Source of the DNA: Selenomonadaceae bacterium
Lineage (GTDB): Bacteria > Bacillota > Negativicutes > Selenomonadales > Selenomonadaceae
Direction: 5' to 3'
NCBI GenBank assembly: GCA_016286075.1
Contig: JAEERZ010000012.1
Span: 1 to 20,408, forward strand
DNA length: 20,408 bases
In this document: positions 1-8,219 of the stretch, piece by piece
Layout: every line of letters begins with the position of its first letter
Numbering within the stretch: the stretch's first letter is position 1
The notes under the pieces: model-generated
Databases searched by the model: none
What the model saw: only the letters and a program-made list of their open reading frames with translations
What the model was told of the DNA's origin: nothing
Translations under genes and position numbers: made by a program

Positions 1-2
1 TC

Positions 3-1187
3 CTTCAAAACGAGGACTGGCTCCATTACGGCGGGTATTACACGCTGTACGGACTTTTGACGGTCGGTCTTTGCGGCATGACGGTTACGGGCGACGTATT
101 TAATATGTACGTTTATCTCGAAATCATGTCTTTGTCTGGTTATGGTCTGATTGCTCTTGGCGGCAAAAAGTCGATGATTGCGGCGTTCCGGTATCTGCTG
201 GTCGGAACCATCGGCGCGTCCTTGTATCTGATTGGAATCGGGTACATTTACGCGATGACCGGTTCGTTGAATATGGCGGATATCGGGCAGCGAATCCAGC
301 CCTTTGTCCATACGCCGCTCTTCGCGTTCGCGGTGGCTTGCTTCCTGATTGCCTTCGGCATCAAGATGGCGCTGTTCCCGCTCCACGGCTGGCAGCCGGA
401 TTCCTATACGTTCTCCCATCCGGGAGCGGCGGGATTCATCTCCGGCTGCATGAGCAAGGTTCCGGCTTACGCGATGCTCCGGTATTTCTATTACGTTTTC
501 GGTATTCATAATTCCGTGATGGAATCGCTGATGAACGTACTCGGCATTATGGGAATCTGCGGCATCCTGATCGGTTCGGTCATGGCGCTGGCGCAGTACG
601 ATTTCCGTCGTATGCTGGCCTATTCGTCGGTGGCGCAGCTTGGCTATATCGCGGTGGGCATGGCGCTCGGGAACGTTCACGGCTTTATCGGCGCGGTGCT
701 GCATCTCATCAACCATGCGTTCATGAAATGCTGTTTGTTCCTTGTTATCGGCGGTATCACTTATCGTTACGGCGAGGTCAATCTGTACCGCCTCGGCGGG
801 CTGAACCGCAAAATGCCTGTATCAAGCGTGGCAGTGGCGCTTGCGGTTCTCTCAATGGTCGGCATTCCGCCCACCTGCGGATTTTTCAGCAAGTGGTATC
901 TGATGCTGGGCGCTTACGAAGGCGGGCAGAATATTTATATCGCGGTGCTGGTGGTCAGCTCGCTTTTGAACGCCGTGTATTATTTCCGCATCATTGAGCA
1001 GATGTTCGTTCAGCGCGAGGCATCGTTGCCGGAGATTCACGAGGCGGAAACAGGGCTGGGACTTCCCGTCAGCATGCTGGTTCCCATCGCTGTCACCGGG
1101 CTTGCGATCTTGTTCCTCGGTATATACAGCAGCGCGTTGGTGACGGATATTCTTAATGTCGGATTGCCGGAGGTGCTGATCAAATGA
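3..1187 (+). CDS. Antiporter-like membrane subunit, MrpD/NuoM-N family (5' partial)
   Basis: This is a proton-translocating antiporter-like subunit of the Mrp/complex I superfamily, acting in the cytoplasmic membrane. The reading frame is open from base 3, so the gene starts upstream; 394 codons are visible and roughly the first fifth of a ~490-residue family member is missing. A TTG at 57 could be read as a start but lies inside a conserved membrane segment. Almost the whole product is hydrophobic helices. The charged residues used for ion transfer in the family are present: a glutamate in the TM5-like segment (codon 120-122, in YLEIM), a TM7-like lysine (codon 363-365, in GIKMALFPLHGW), a TM8-like lysine (codon 456-458, in MSKVPAYAML), and a histidine pair in HLINHAFMK. 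The stop overlaps the next start (ATGA). Specific role (Na+/H+ antiport, or module of a redox complex) cannot be decided without the upstream genes. Confidence 0.85.
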   Translation, partial: LQNEDWLHYGGYYTLYGLLTVGLCGMTVTGDVFNMYVYLEIMSLSGYGLIALGGKKSMIAAFRYLLVGTIGASLYLIGIGYIYAMTGSLNMADIGQRIQPFVHTPLFAFAVACFLIAFGIKMALFPLHGWQPDSYTFSHPGAAGFISGCMSKVPAYAMLRYFYYVFGIHNSVMESLMNVLGIMGICGILIGSVMALAQYDFRRMLAYSSVAQLGYIAVGMALGNVHGFIGAVLHLINHAFMKCCLFLVIGGITYRYGEVNLYRLGGLNRKMPVSSVAVALAVLSMVGIPPTCGFFSKWYLMLGAYEGGQNIYIAVLVVSSLLNAVYYFRIIEQMFVQREASLPEIHEAETGLGLPVSMLVPIAVTGLAILFLGIYSSALVTDILNVGLPEVLIK

Positions 1188-2695
1188 CAGTTATAGACGC
1201 ACGTCCATTTATTGCAATCGGGATCGCTTTTTTGGCGGCGCTTCTCGTCTCCATGAGCAACAAGTACCCGAATATCCGTGAAACATGGAGTGCCATTGGC
1301 TCCATCACGATGTTCGGCGTCATTATCAGCATGGTCGGCGGCGTGTTGAACGGCGTGACGTACGAATATACGTTGTTCAACTTGACGGACACAGTGGGAC
1401 TCACGATGCGGGTCGATCCGGCGGGTATGATTTTCGCTGCGCTGGCTTCGATGCTCTGGATACCGATTAATTTTTACAGTATCGGCTATATGCGGAACAA
1501 TCATGAAGGGATGCAGACCGGTTATTTCGCCGCCTTCGCGCTTTGCATCGGCGCGACGATGGGTATTGCGATGGCATCCAATCTGCTGACCTTCTTCGTG
1601 TTCTACGAAATCCTGACGATTTCCAGCTATCCGCTTGTCCTGCATGAGCGCGACGAAGAGGCGCTCTTGGCTTCGCGGAAATATCTGGCTTATACCCTCG
1701 TTTCCGGCCAGCTTTTCCTTGCGGGTACGGTGGGCGTCTACTGCATTGCTGGCACGATGGATTTCACTCCCGGCGGGTTCCTGAGCATTGACATGGCGCC
1801 TGCATGGGTTTTGCAGCTGCTCTTTGTGCTGATGATCATGGCGGGCAGCGTCAAGGCGGCTGTCATGCCGCTGCACGGTTGGCTTCCGGCCGCGATGGTG
1901 GCGCCGACGCCGGTCAGCGCACTTCTGCACGCGGTGGCGGTCGTAAAGACCGGGGCGTTCGCGGTGCTTCGTATCCTCGGTTTCGTGTTCGGACCGAAGC
2001 TTTTGGCGGAGCTGGGTATTGCGGACTTCCTCGCCTGGGCTGCGGCTCTCACGATCTTAGCCAGCTCGTTTATCGCACTGCGGCAGGATAATTTAAAGCG
2101 GCGGCTTGCTTTCTCGACCATCGGACAGCTCAGCTATATCGTGCTCGGCGGTGCGCTGTTGACGCCGCTGGCGTTCAAAGGCGCGTATCTGCATCTCGTG
2201 GCGCACGCGGTCATGAAGATTACCCTCTTCATGTGCGCGGGCTGCATCATCGTCAGGACGCACCTACATGATATCAGCGAAATGGACGGGATCGGCCATC
2301 GAATGCCGGTGACGATGGGGTGCTTCGCCATCGCTTCGCTTGGTATTGCCGGTACGCCCTTCATCGTCGGTTTCATCAGCAAATGGAATTTGGCGATGGG
2401 CGCGATGCAGGCAGGAAAGCCGCTTTTCGTCGCGGTCTGGGTGGCGTCGGCGCTTTTAGCGATGGCGTACTTGATGCCCGTAGTCCGCATGGCGTTTTTC
2501 AAGCCGGAGCCGATCAAAGATCCAAGAAAGTACGGCTCCATTAGCTACTGCATGTTGATTCCGATTTGCTTTACCGCGATTTTGGCTTTAATTCTTGGCG
2601 TCGATCCTGAGATTTTCCCGCCGGATTTCTACAAGCTCTGTGAAATGGCGTCAGCGGGAATTACGGCCGGATGGGGAGGTGGCTGGGTTGATTGA
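1184..2695 (+). CDS. Antiporter-like membrane subunit, MrpD/NuoM-N family (second copy)
   Basis: A complete 503-residue polytopic membrane protein and paralogue of the preceding gene, with which it shares a 4-base ATGA overlap, implying translational coupling. Family residues are visible: E142 in the TM5-like segment (FVFYEIL), K224 in the TM7-like segment seven residues before the histidine of PLHGW, K255 in the TM8-like segment (AVAVVKTGAF), and the histidine pair in HLVAHAVMK. All expected proton-channel residues therefore appear to be present. Length matches MrpD/NuoM-type proteins (about 490-510). It is expected to form one antiporter-like channel in a larger membrane complex together with the flanking paralogues. 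Annotation pipelines often label such proteins complex I subunit 5 family or monovalent cation/H+ antiporter subunit D; the sequence alone does not tell the transported ion. Confidence 0.87.
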   Translation: MTVIDARPFIAIGIAFLAALLVSMSNKYPNIRETWSAIGSITMFGVIISMVGGVLNGVTYEYTLFNLTDTVGLTMRVDPAGMIFAALASMLWIPINFYSIGYMRNNHEGMQTGYFAAFALCIGATMGIAMASNLLTFFVFYEILTISSYPLVLHERDEEALLASRKYLAYTLVSGQLFLAGTVGVYCIAGTMDFTPGGFLSIDMAPAWVLQLLFVLMIMAGSVKAAVMPLHGWLPAAMVAPTPVSALLHAVAVVKTGAFAVLRILGFVFGPKLLAELGIADFLAWAAALTILASSFIALRQDNLKRRLAFSTIGQLSYIVLGGALLTPLAFKGAYLHLVAHAVMKITLFMCAGCIIVRTHLHDISEMDGIGHRMPVTMGCFAIASLGIAGTPFIVGFISKWNLAMGAMQAGKPLFVAVWVASALLAMAYLMPVVRMAFFKPEPIKDPRKYGSISYCMLIPICFTAILALILGVDPEIFPPDFYKLCEMASAGITAGWGGGWVD

Positions 2696-2951
2696 CCTTG
2701 TCGGCGACAGCGCAAAGCGATTCAAAGTGATTTTCATAGCGGCGGCTCTCGCGTTAGCGGTTTTCGCGGTAACGTTTGCGCTGGGTGCATACAGCGAGGG
2801 AGAGCATCTCCTGCAAAAGCCGGGCGGCATGATTGCCTTTGCCTTTGTCGGCTGTTGGATTCTAATCATCTTGGCAAAGCTGATTATGACGCCGCTCTTG
2901 CAGCGCGATGAAGACTATTATGAGAAAGGATGCGATGATGCCGATGTTTGA
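2688..2951 (+). CDS. Small two-helix membrane protein between antiporter subunits
   Basis: An 87-residue hydrophobic protein. I choose the TTG start at 2688 because a strong ribosome binding site (GGGGAGGT, 2673-2680) sits 7 bases upstream. A longer reading from 2595 would run through the end of the previous gene and gives non-hydrophobic sequence. It overlaps the preceding gene by 8 bases and the following one by about 14-17. Two membrane segments are visible, around residues 12-33 (IFIAAALALAVFAVTF) and 44-68 (GGMIAFAFVGCWILII), followed by a charged tail rich in Asp/Glu. I do not recognise a named family. Its position and double overlap suggest an accessory subunit of the antiporter complex, similar in principle to the small MrpC/F/G or NuoK-like subunits, but no specific homology is claimed. 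Confidence 0.75.
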   Translation: MIDLVGDSAKRFKVIFIAAALALAVFAVTFALGAYSEGEHLLQKPGGMIAFAFVGCWILIILAKLIMTPLLQRDEDYYEKGCDDADV

Positions 2952-4683
2952 GAATTTCCATCCCGGTATCATATTTATCCTTGTAGGGGTTTTTGCAGCG
3001 CTCTGCGCGCCGAAGGAACGCAGGATGATTCTTGCCTGCTGTCCGGTGTTGGCGCTTCTTGGGATGCTTCGATTTGCTCCGGGTACGGATTTACAGTTCA
3101 AGTTCCTCGAGGACTTTACTATCCATTACCTTTACGTCGATTCTCTCAGCTGGGTTTTCGCCGTGATTTTCTGCGTTTTCGGCATCATCGGCGGAATTTA
3201 CAGCTGCCACCACAAGAGCCCGCTCGAAGCTCTCTGTTCGATGGCTTATGTCGGCTCTTCTATCGGCGTCGTGCTGGCGCATGATTGGATTACGTTCCTG
3301 TTCTTCTGGGAACTGGAGGCGGTGGCCTCGACCTTCCTGATTTGGAACGACCCGAGGCCTACGAGCCGGAGCGCCGGTATCCGCTATCTTTTGGTGCATA
3401 CGTTGAGCGGAAATCTCGTGCTCTTCGGCGTCATCATGAAACTCGTGCAGGGAGATATCCTCGTGCACAATCTGATGGCTGGGCCTTATGACGCTGCGTT
3501 TTGGGCAATCCTCGCGGGCGTCTGCATCAATGTGGCGGCGGTTCCGATGCACGGTTGGCTCGTCGACGGCTATCCTGCGGCGACGCTTACGGGCAGCGTC
3601 TTCATGTCCAGCTATACTACAAAGGTTGCCGTCTATTCACTGCTCCGCATGTTCGGCGGCGCGGAGCTCCTGATCGGCATCGGCGTCCTGATGGCGCTTT
3701 ACGGCGCCACTTACGCCGTCATGGAAAACGATATGATCAAGTTGCTTTCTTATCATATCGTCAGTCAGGTCGGCTATATGGTCGCAGGCGCGGGCATCGG
3801 CACAGCGATGAGCATGAATGGCGCGACGGCGCATGCCGTTTGCGATATCTTGTTTAAATCACTGCTATTTATGTGTTGTAATGCGATTACCTATGCCACC
3901 GGGGTTCGCAAGATTAACCAGCTCGGCGGTATGGCGAAGCGATATCCGCTTGTTTTCCTCTGTTTCGTCGTCGGCGCGTTTTCCATCGCGGGCGTTCCTT
4001 TCTTCAACGGGTTCGTCAGCAAGATGGTGACGATCGAGGCGGCGGAGGAAGCGCACATGGGTACGGTCGCCCTGCTCTTGGAACTTGCCAGCGTCGGTAC
4101 TTTCCTCTCGATCTGCTTCAAGATGCTGTATTTTATCTTCCTCGCGCCGGACAAAGGAATGGCGCCGGAGCAGCGCCCGATTGAGAGCAACATGAAAATT
4201 GCGATGATCGTGGGCGCGGCGCTTTGCACGATCATCGGCTGTTTCCCGGAGTTCAGCCTGTATCAATTCCTGCCTTTCGGCCCGGTAGGCTATGTGCCTT
4301 ACACTGCGCTGCATATTTCCAATCAGCTGATCATGGGTTTCGTGGCTGTTATTCCGTTCCTGTTGTTCCTGCCGAGGATGGAGCCGCATACGGCGATTTC
4401 CCTCGATACGGATTGGTTCTACCGGCGTCCGTTTAAGACCTGCGTACTGGGCATCGCCTATCTCTGCTTCGGCCTTTGCCGAAGCCTCGGTCACGCTTGG
4501 GGCGTAGGGGTACGGCAGATCATGGTCGTCACGGACAACCCGATGCAGTTCCTTGACGCGAAGCCGTTCCACGAGAAAAAGCATTACAGTCCGGATAATT
4601 ATAGGACAAGTATTGCCGATACCATCATGATAATTTTGACGGTTCTATTCATTTGCATCTTTTACTTCCGAACCAGCTTATAA
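2935..4683 (+). CDS. Large antiporter-like subunit, MrpD/NuoL superfamily (third copy)
   Basis: A polytopic membrane protein of about 582 residues, longer than the two paralogues before it, ending just before an intrinsic terminator. The start is set at 2935 or 2938, behind an AAAGGA site at 2925-2930; in-frame ATGs at 2908, 2920 and 2944 also exist. Family segments visible include FFWELEA (TM5-like Glu, residue 126 from 2935), PMHGW, SSYTTKVAVYSLL (TM8-like Lys230) and SYHIVSQVGYMVAG. Two differences from the paralogues stand out. The TM7-like lysine position, seven residues before the PMHGW histidine, is Asn199. The second histidine of the HxxxH pair is Asp304 (HAVCDILFK). It overlaps the small membrane protein gene and is presumably part of the same complex; transported ion unknown. 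Confidence 0.85.
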   Translation: MMPMFENFHPGIIFILVGVFAALCAPKERRMILACCPVLALLGMLRFAPGTDLQFKFLEDFTIHYLYVDSLSWVFAVIFCVFGIIGGIYSCHHKSPLEALCSMAYVGSSIGVVLAHDWITFLFFWELEAVASTFLIWNDPRPTSRSAGIRYLLVHTLSGNLVLFGVIMKLVQGDILVHNLMAGPYDAAFWAILAGVCINVAAVPMHGWLVDGYPAATLTGSVFMSSYTTKVAVYSLLRMFGGAELLIGIGVLMALYGATYAVMENDMIKLLSYHIVSQVGYMVAGAGIGTAMSMNGATAHAVCDILFKSLLFMCCNAITYATGVRKINQLGGMAKRYPLVFLCFVVGAFSIAGVPFFNGFVSKMVTIEAAEEAHMGTVALLLELASVGTFLSICFKMLYFIFLAPDKGMAPEQRPIESNMKIAMIVGAALCTIIGCFPEFSLYQFLPFGPVGYVPYTALHISNQLIMGFVAVIPFLLFLPRMEPHTAISLDTDWFYRRPFKTCVLGIAYLCFGLCRSLGHAWGVGVRQIMVVTDNPMQFLDAKPFHEKKHYSPDNYRTSIADTIMIILTVLFICIFYFRTSL

Positions 4684-4686
4684 TCG

Positions 4687-4725
4687 AAAAGAAAAGTGGG
4701 AGCGCATCCCGCTTTTCTTTTTTTT
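4687..4725 (+). terminator. Intrinsic terminator of the antiporter operon
   Basis: An 11-bp stem (4691-4701 with 4707-4717, one G-T pair) closes a 5-base loop GCGCA and is followed by a run of eight T (4718-4725). The flanking AAAA (4687-4690) can extend the stem. It starts 4 bases after the stop of the last antiporter gene and cleanly separates that operon from tig. Confidence 0.93.
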
Positions 4726-4776
4726 GAAAAACTTTTCAGCAGAAGTCGCCTTTCCTTTGATTTGCTCTTTTTTGTA

Positions 4777-4805
4777 TTGTTTTTCACGGCTATTTATGGT
4801 ATTAT
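4777..4805 (+). promoter_or_regulatory. Extended -10 promoter upstream of tig
   Basis: TTGTTT (4777-4782), a 17-base spacer, and TATTAT (4800-4805), with a TG one base before the -10 (4797-4798). It has good sigma-A character, lies between the operon terminator and tig, and leaves an untranslated leader of about 95 bases. No operator-like repeat was seen. Confidence 0.65.
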
Positions 4806-4907
4806 GCGTAATGGTATGTTTGTCTTATGTGGATTGACCGCAGACAATATGCGAAGAAAAGGGGAATGACGCAGACGTTCCCAATAAACAGGAGGGCATT
4901 TCAGGCT

Positions 4908-6197
4908 ATGAAGGTTTCCAGAGAAAACGGAGAAAATCAGCAGGTTATTTTGACGATCGAGGCGCCGGCGGAGGATTGGGACAAGGCGATTGCGGACGCC
5001 GCGAAGCGCATCGCCAAGGAAGTGAATATTCCGGGCTTTCGTCGTGGCAAAGCGCCCCGGCGCATCGTCGAGCAGCGCGTCGGCAAGGAGGCACTGATTG
5101 ACGAAGCTTATGAGAAGTTCGGTCCGAAAGTTTTTGATGAAGCTTTAGCGGAAGAAAAGCTGGAACTGGCTTCCTATCCGAATTTCGAACGCGTGCAGGC
5201 GGAGGAAGGAAAACCGTTCATTTTCAAGGCTACGGTTACTCCGAAGCCGGAAGTGAAATTGGGCGAATATAAAGGCCTGAAGATTGAGAAAAAGGTCGAA
5301 GAGGTTACCGACGAGACGGTCATGCAGCATATCGACAAGATGCGGGACCGCAAAGCGCAAATGGTAGACGCACCGGAAGGCGCGGAAGCGCAAAAGGGCG
5401 ATTTGACGACGATTGATTTCAAGGGTTTTGTAGACGGCGAAGCTTTTGAGGGCGGTGAGGGCAAGGATTATCCTTTGCAGCTCGGCTCGGGCAGCTTCAT
5501 TCCCGGTTTTGAGGATCAGCTTGTCGGTATGAAGGTTGGCGAGGAACGGGAAGTGAAGGTCACTTTCCCCAAGGAATATCATTCGGAAAAAGTCGCTGGC
5601 AAAGACGCTGTCTTCAAGTGCAAGCTCAATAAGTTGAAAAATAAGGTACTGCCGGAATTGAACGACGAGTTTGTCCAGCAGGCCAGCGTTTTCAAGACGG
5701 TGGATGAGCTCAAGAAGGACGTCCGCGAGAAGCTGGAGAAAGCGGCGGAGTCCAAGGCAGAAAACGACCGTCGTGTTGCAGCTATCGACACGGCGGCGGA
5801 GAACGCTTCGATGGATATTCCCGACGTGATGATCGAAGATCGTATCGATCAGATGCTTCGAGAATTTGCGATGCGTCTTGAGCAGCAGGGCATGAAGTTT
5901 GAGCAGTATCTCCAGTATTCTGGCGGCGATTTGACGAAGCTTCGCGCGCAGTATCGTGAAACGGCAGAGAAGAATGTCCGCACTGACTTGATGCTGGAAG
6001 CGGTGGCCAAAGCGGAGAATATTGAGGTCACGGGCGACGATATCCGTACGGAGATTGCGATGATGGCGCAAATGTACAACGCGACTCCGGCACAGGTTCA
6101 AAAGATTGTCCGGCAGCAAGGCCGTTTGAACGATCTTGCGGTGACTGTCATGCGTCGCAAGACGGCGAAATTCATCGTCGATAATATCGCAGAATAA
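4908..6197 (+). CDS. tig: Trigger factor, ribosome-associated chaperone
   Basis: Trigger factor docks at the ribosome exit tunnel and shields nascent chains; the family also has peptidyl-prolyl isomerase activity. Three parts are recognisable. The N-terminal ribosome-binding domain carries the signature GFRRGKAP at residues 43-50. An FKBP-like PPIase domain lies at about 163-245 (GDLTTIDFKGF ... GSGSFIPGFEDQL ... VTFPKEY). The C-terminal helical chaperone arms are rich in Glu/Lys/Ala. The start at 4908 is chosen because AGGAGGG (4890-4896) precedes it and because it gives the family-type beginning MKVSRENGE and the usual length (429 residues); the in-frame ATG at 4827 would add 27 unrelated residues. 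It is the first gene of a tig-clpP-clpX order that is common in bacteria, linking nascent-chain folding with degradation. Confidence 0.97.
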   Translation: MKVSRENGENQQVILTIEAPAEDWDKAIADAAKRIAKEVNIPGFRRGKAPRRIVEQRVGKEALIDEAYEKFGPKVFDEALAEEKLELASYPNFERVQAEEGKPFIFKATVTPKPEVKLGEYKGLKIEKKVEEVTDETVMQHIDKMRDRKAQMVDAPEGAEAQKGDLTTIDFKGFVDGEAFEGGEGKDYPLQLGSGSFIPGFEDQLVGMKVGEEREVKVTFPKEYHSEKVAGKDAVFKCKLNKLKNKVLPELNDEFVQQASVFKTVDELKKDVREKLEKAAESKAENDRRVAAIDTAAENASMDIPDVMIEDRIDQMLREFAMRLEQQGMKFEQYLQYSGGDLTKLRAQYRETAEKNVRTDLMLEAVAKAENIEVTGDDIRTEIAMMAQMYNATPAQVQKIVRQQGRLNDLAVTVMRRKTAKFIVDNIAE

Positions 6198-6220
6198 TCG
6201 CATTTTATGGAGAACCGAAA

Positions 6221-6859
6221 ATGAGCTATGAAGAACCGAGCATGAATTACTATGTGCCGATGGTCGTGGAGCGTTCGAATCGGGGCGAGCGCGCATACGA
6301 CATTTATTCGCGTCTTTTGAAGGACCGCATCGTATTTGTCGGAGGTTCCATCGACGACAGCGTGGCGAACGTAGTTGTGGCGCAGCTCCTGTTTCTGGAG
6401 GCGGAGGATCCCGATAAGGACATCCATCTGTATATCAACAGTCCGGGCGGAGTCGTAACGGCAGGACTTGCCATTTACGACACGATGCAGTATATTCGGC
6501 CGGCAGTATCGACGATCTGTATCGGTCAGGCTGCCAGCATGGGCGCTCTGTTGCTTGCCGCCGGAGCCCCCGGCAAACGGTACGCGCTTCCGCTTGCCCG
6601 TATCATGATTCATCAGCCTTTGGGCGGTGCGCAAGGGCAATCCACCGATATTCAGATTCAAGCAAAGGAAATTTTACGGCTCAGAGAGATCGGAAACGAT
6701 ATTCTCGTTAAACATACGGGCCAAAAACGTGATAAAATCGTTCAAGATACGGAAAGAGATAATTTCATGAATGCCCAAGAAGCCAAGGAATATGGCTTGA
6801 TCGATGAAGTTATTTCTGTACGTCCTCCCAAAGAGGACAAGAAAGAGGAAAAGAAATAA
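6221..6859 (+). CDS. clpP: ATP-dependent Clp protease proteolytic subunit
   Basis: Serine peptidase that assembles into a double heptamer and degrades substrates fed in by a Clp ATPase such as the ClpX encoded next. The 212-residue product has the full catalytic triad: Ser106 in GQAASMGALLL, His131 in MIHQPLGG, and Asp180 in TERDNFM. The axial and handle regions (YINSPGGVVTAGLAIYDTM) are intact. The C-terminus is a highly charged Lys/Glu tail, which is common and not expected to be catalytic. A GGAG site (6209-6212) lies 8 bases before the ATG. The gap from tig is only 23 bases with no terminator, so cotranscription is likely. Confidence 0.98.
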   Translation: MSYEEPSMNYYVPMVVERSNRGERAYDIYSRLLKDRIVFVGGSIDDSVANVVVAQLLFLEAEDPDKDIHLYINSPGGVVTAGLAIYDTMQYIRPAVSTICIGQAASMGALLLAAGAPGKRYALPLARIMIHQPLGGAQGQSTDIQIQAKEILRLREIGNDILVKHTGQKRDKIVQDTERDNFMNAQEAKEYGLIDEVISVRPPKEDKKEEKK

Positions 6860-6877
6860 GAGAGGAGCTGCAGAAGG

Positions 6878-8155
6878 ATGAAATTCGGGGATGACAAGGG
6901 CCAAATGAAATGTTCCTTCTGCGGCAAGGCGCAGGAGCAAGTCAGAAAGCTTGTAGCGGGCCCGGGCGTTTATATCTGCGACGAGTGTATTGAGCTTTGC
7001 AATGAAATTATCGAGGAAGAGTTCAGCGGCGAACATGAAGTTGAACTGCAGAATATTCCAAAGCCGAAAGAAATTGCGGCTATTCTCGAGCAGTATGTCA
7101 TTGGGCAGCAGGAAGCGAAGAAAGCTCTTTCCGTAGCGGTATACAACCATTATAAGAGGATTAGCGTTCCGGCTGGTCGTTCCGGCGATGATGTGGAACT
7201 CACGAAGTCGAATATTCTGATGCTGGGACCGACAGGCAGCGGCAAAACGCTGTTAGCGCAAACTTTGGCGCGTATTCTGAAAGTGCCTTTTGCGATGGCG
7301 GACGCTACGTCTCTGACCGAAGCCGGATATGTCGGCGAGGATGTGGAAAACATCCTGCTGAAGCTTATTCAAGCGGCGGATTATGACGTGGAACGTGCGG
7401 AGAAGGGCATCGTTTATATCGACGAGATTGACAAGATTGCGCGAAAGTCGGAAAATATGTCAATCACGCGTGATGTGTCCGGTGAAGGAGTGCAGCAAGC
7501 TTTACTGAAAATTCTTGAAGGCACGGTCGCTTCCGTTCCGCCTCAAGGCGGAAGAAAGCATCCGCATCAGGATTTGATTCAGATTGATACGACGAACATT
7601 CTCTTTATTTGCGGCGGCGCTTTCGACGGTATCGAGAAAATCATCGAAGAACGTATGGGAAAAAGAGGCATCGGATTCGGCGCGGAGATGGGGAATCGAG
7701 AGATTCGAAATATCGGTGAGACGCTCAAGCATGTCTTGCCGGAAGACCTCTTGAAAGACGGATTGATTCCTGAGTTTATCGGACGCCTGCCGATAGTGGT
7801 AACGCTGGAGGCTTTGGACGAACCGGCCTTGGTGCGTATTTTGACGGAGCCTAAAAACGCATTGGTCAAACAATACCAAAAATTGTTGTCGCTTGACGGC
7901 GTTAAATTGGTATTCGATGATGACGCGCTGCATTTGATCGCGCAGGAAGTCTTGAAACATAAAACAGGCGCACGCGGTCTTCGTTCCATCATTGAAGATA
8001 TTATGCGGAATGTGATGTTTGAATTGCCTTCTATAGACAATGTTTCGCTATGTCGCGTAACAAAAGAGGTTGTCAGCAATCATCTTGATCCAGTGCTGAC
8101 AATGGGTTCAGGCAAAACGGCGCAGATGATACGGCAACATGTTGCGTCCGCGTAA
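6878..8155 (+). CDS. clpX: Clp protease ATP-binding unfoldase ClpX
   Basis: AAA+ unfoldase that recognises substrates and threads them into ClpP. The 425-residue product has the N-terminal zinc-binding domain with four cysteines (C12, C15, C34, C37), Walker A GPTGSGKT at 117-124, the pore loop GYVGED at 150-155, Walker B with D182 and E183 (IVYIDEIDK), and a C-terminal arginine-containing sensor-2 region (TGARGLRSI). The IGF-type ClpP-docking loop appears as GKRGIGFGAE. Start: AGAGGAG (6861-6867) precedes the ATG, 18 bases after clpP stops. The partner protease directly upstream makes the assignment secure. A hairpin follows its stop and may limit readthrough to lon. Confidence 0.98.
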   Translation: MKFGDDKGQMKCSFCGKAQEQVRKLVAGPGVYICDECIELCNEIIEEEFSGEHEVELQNIPKPKEIAAILEQYVIGQQEAKKALSVAVYNHYKRISVPAGRSGDDVELTKSNILMLGPTGSGKTLLAQTLARILKVPFAMADATSLTEAGYVGEDVENILLKLIQAADYDVERAEKGIVYIDEIDKIARKSENMSITRDVSGEGVQQALLKILEGTVASVPPQGGRKHPHQDLIQIDTTNILFICGGAFDGIEKIIEERMGKRGIGFGAEMGNREIRNIGETLKHVLPEDLLKDGLIPEFIGRLPIVVTLEALDEPALVRILTEPKNALVKQYQKLLSLDGVKLVFDDDALHLIAQEVLKHKTGARGLRSIIEDIMRNVMFELPSIDNVSLCRVTKEVVSNHLDPVLTMGSGKTAQMIRQHVASA

Positions 8156-8174
8156 AGCATGATCAGATATTCGG

Positions 8175-8200
8175 GGCACTGTCATTGACAGTGCCTTTTT
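8175..8200 (+). terminator. Hairpin terminator or attenuator between clpX and lon
   Basis: A perfect 9-bp stem GGCACTGTC/GACAGTGCC (8175-8183 and 8187-8195) with a 3-base loop ATT and five T (8196-8200). It lies 20 bases after the clpX stop and only a few bases before the lon ribosome binding site (AAAGGGAGGA, 8203-8212). No clear promoter fits between it and lon, so partial termination that lowers lon expression relative to clpPX is plausible. Confidence 0.8.
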
Positions 8201-8219
8201 CTAAAGGGAGGAACCCAAT

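Noticed and set aside
57..1187. TTG at 57 as the start of the first antiporter gene
   Set aside because: The frame is open to the left edge with family-like sequence before it; the gene is simply truncated by the window.
1037..1930. 297-codon minus-strand frame opposite the antiporter genes
   Set aside because: The translation is His/Arg rich without membrane or catalytic features, and the opposite strand has conserved antiporter motifs throughout.
5145..6296. 383-codon open frame on the minus strand opposite tig
   Set aside because: It is the mirror of a strongly supported trigger factor gene; its translation has no recognisable domain, is rich in Leu/Arg/His as antisense frames are, and has no credible ribosome binding context.
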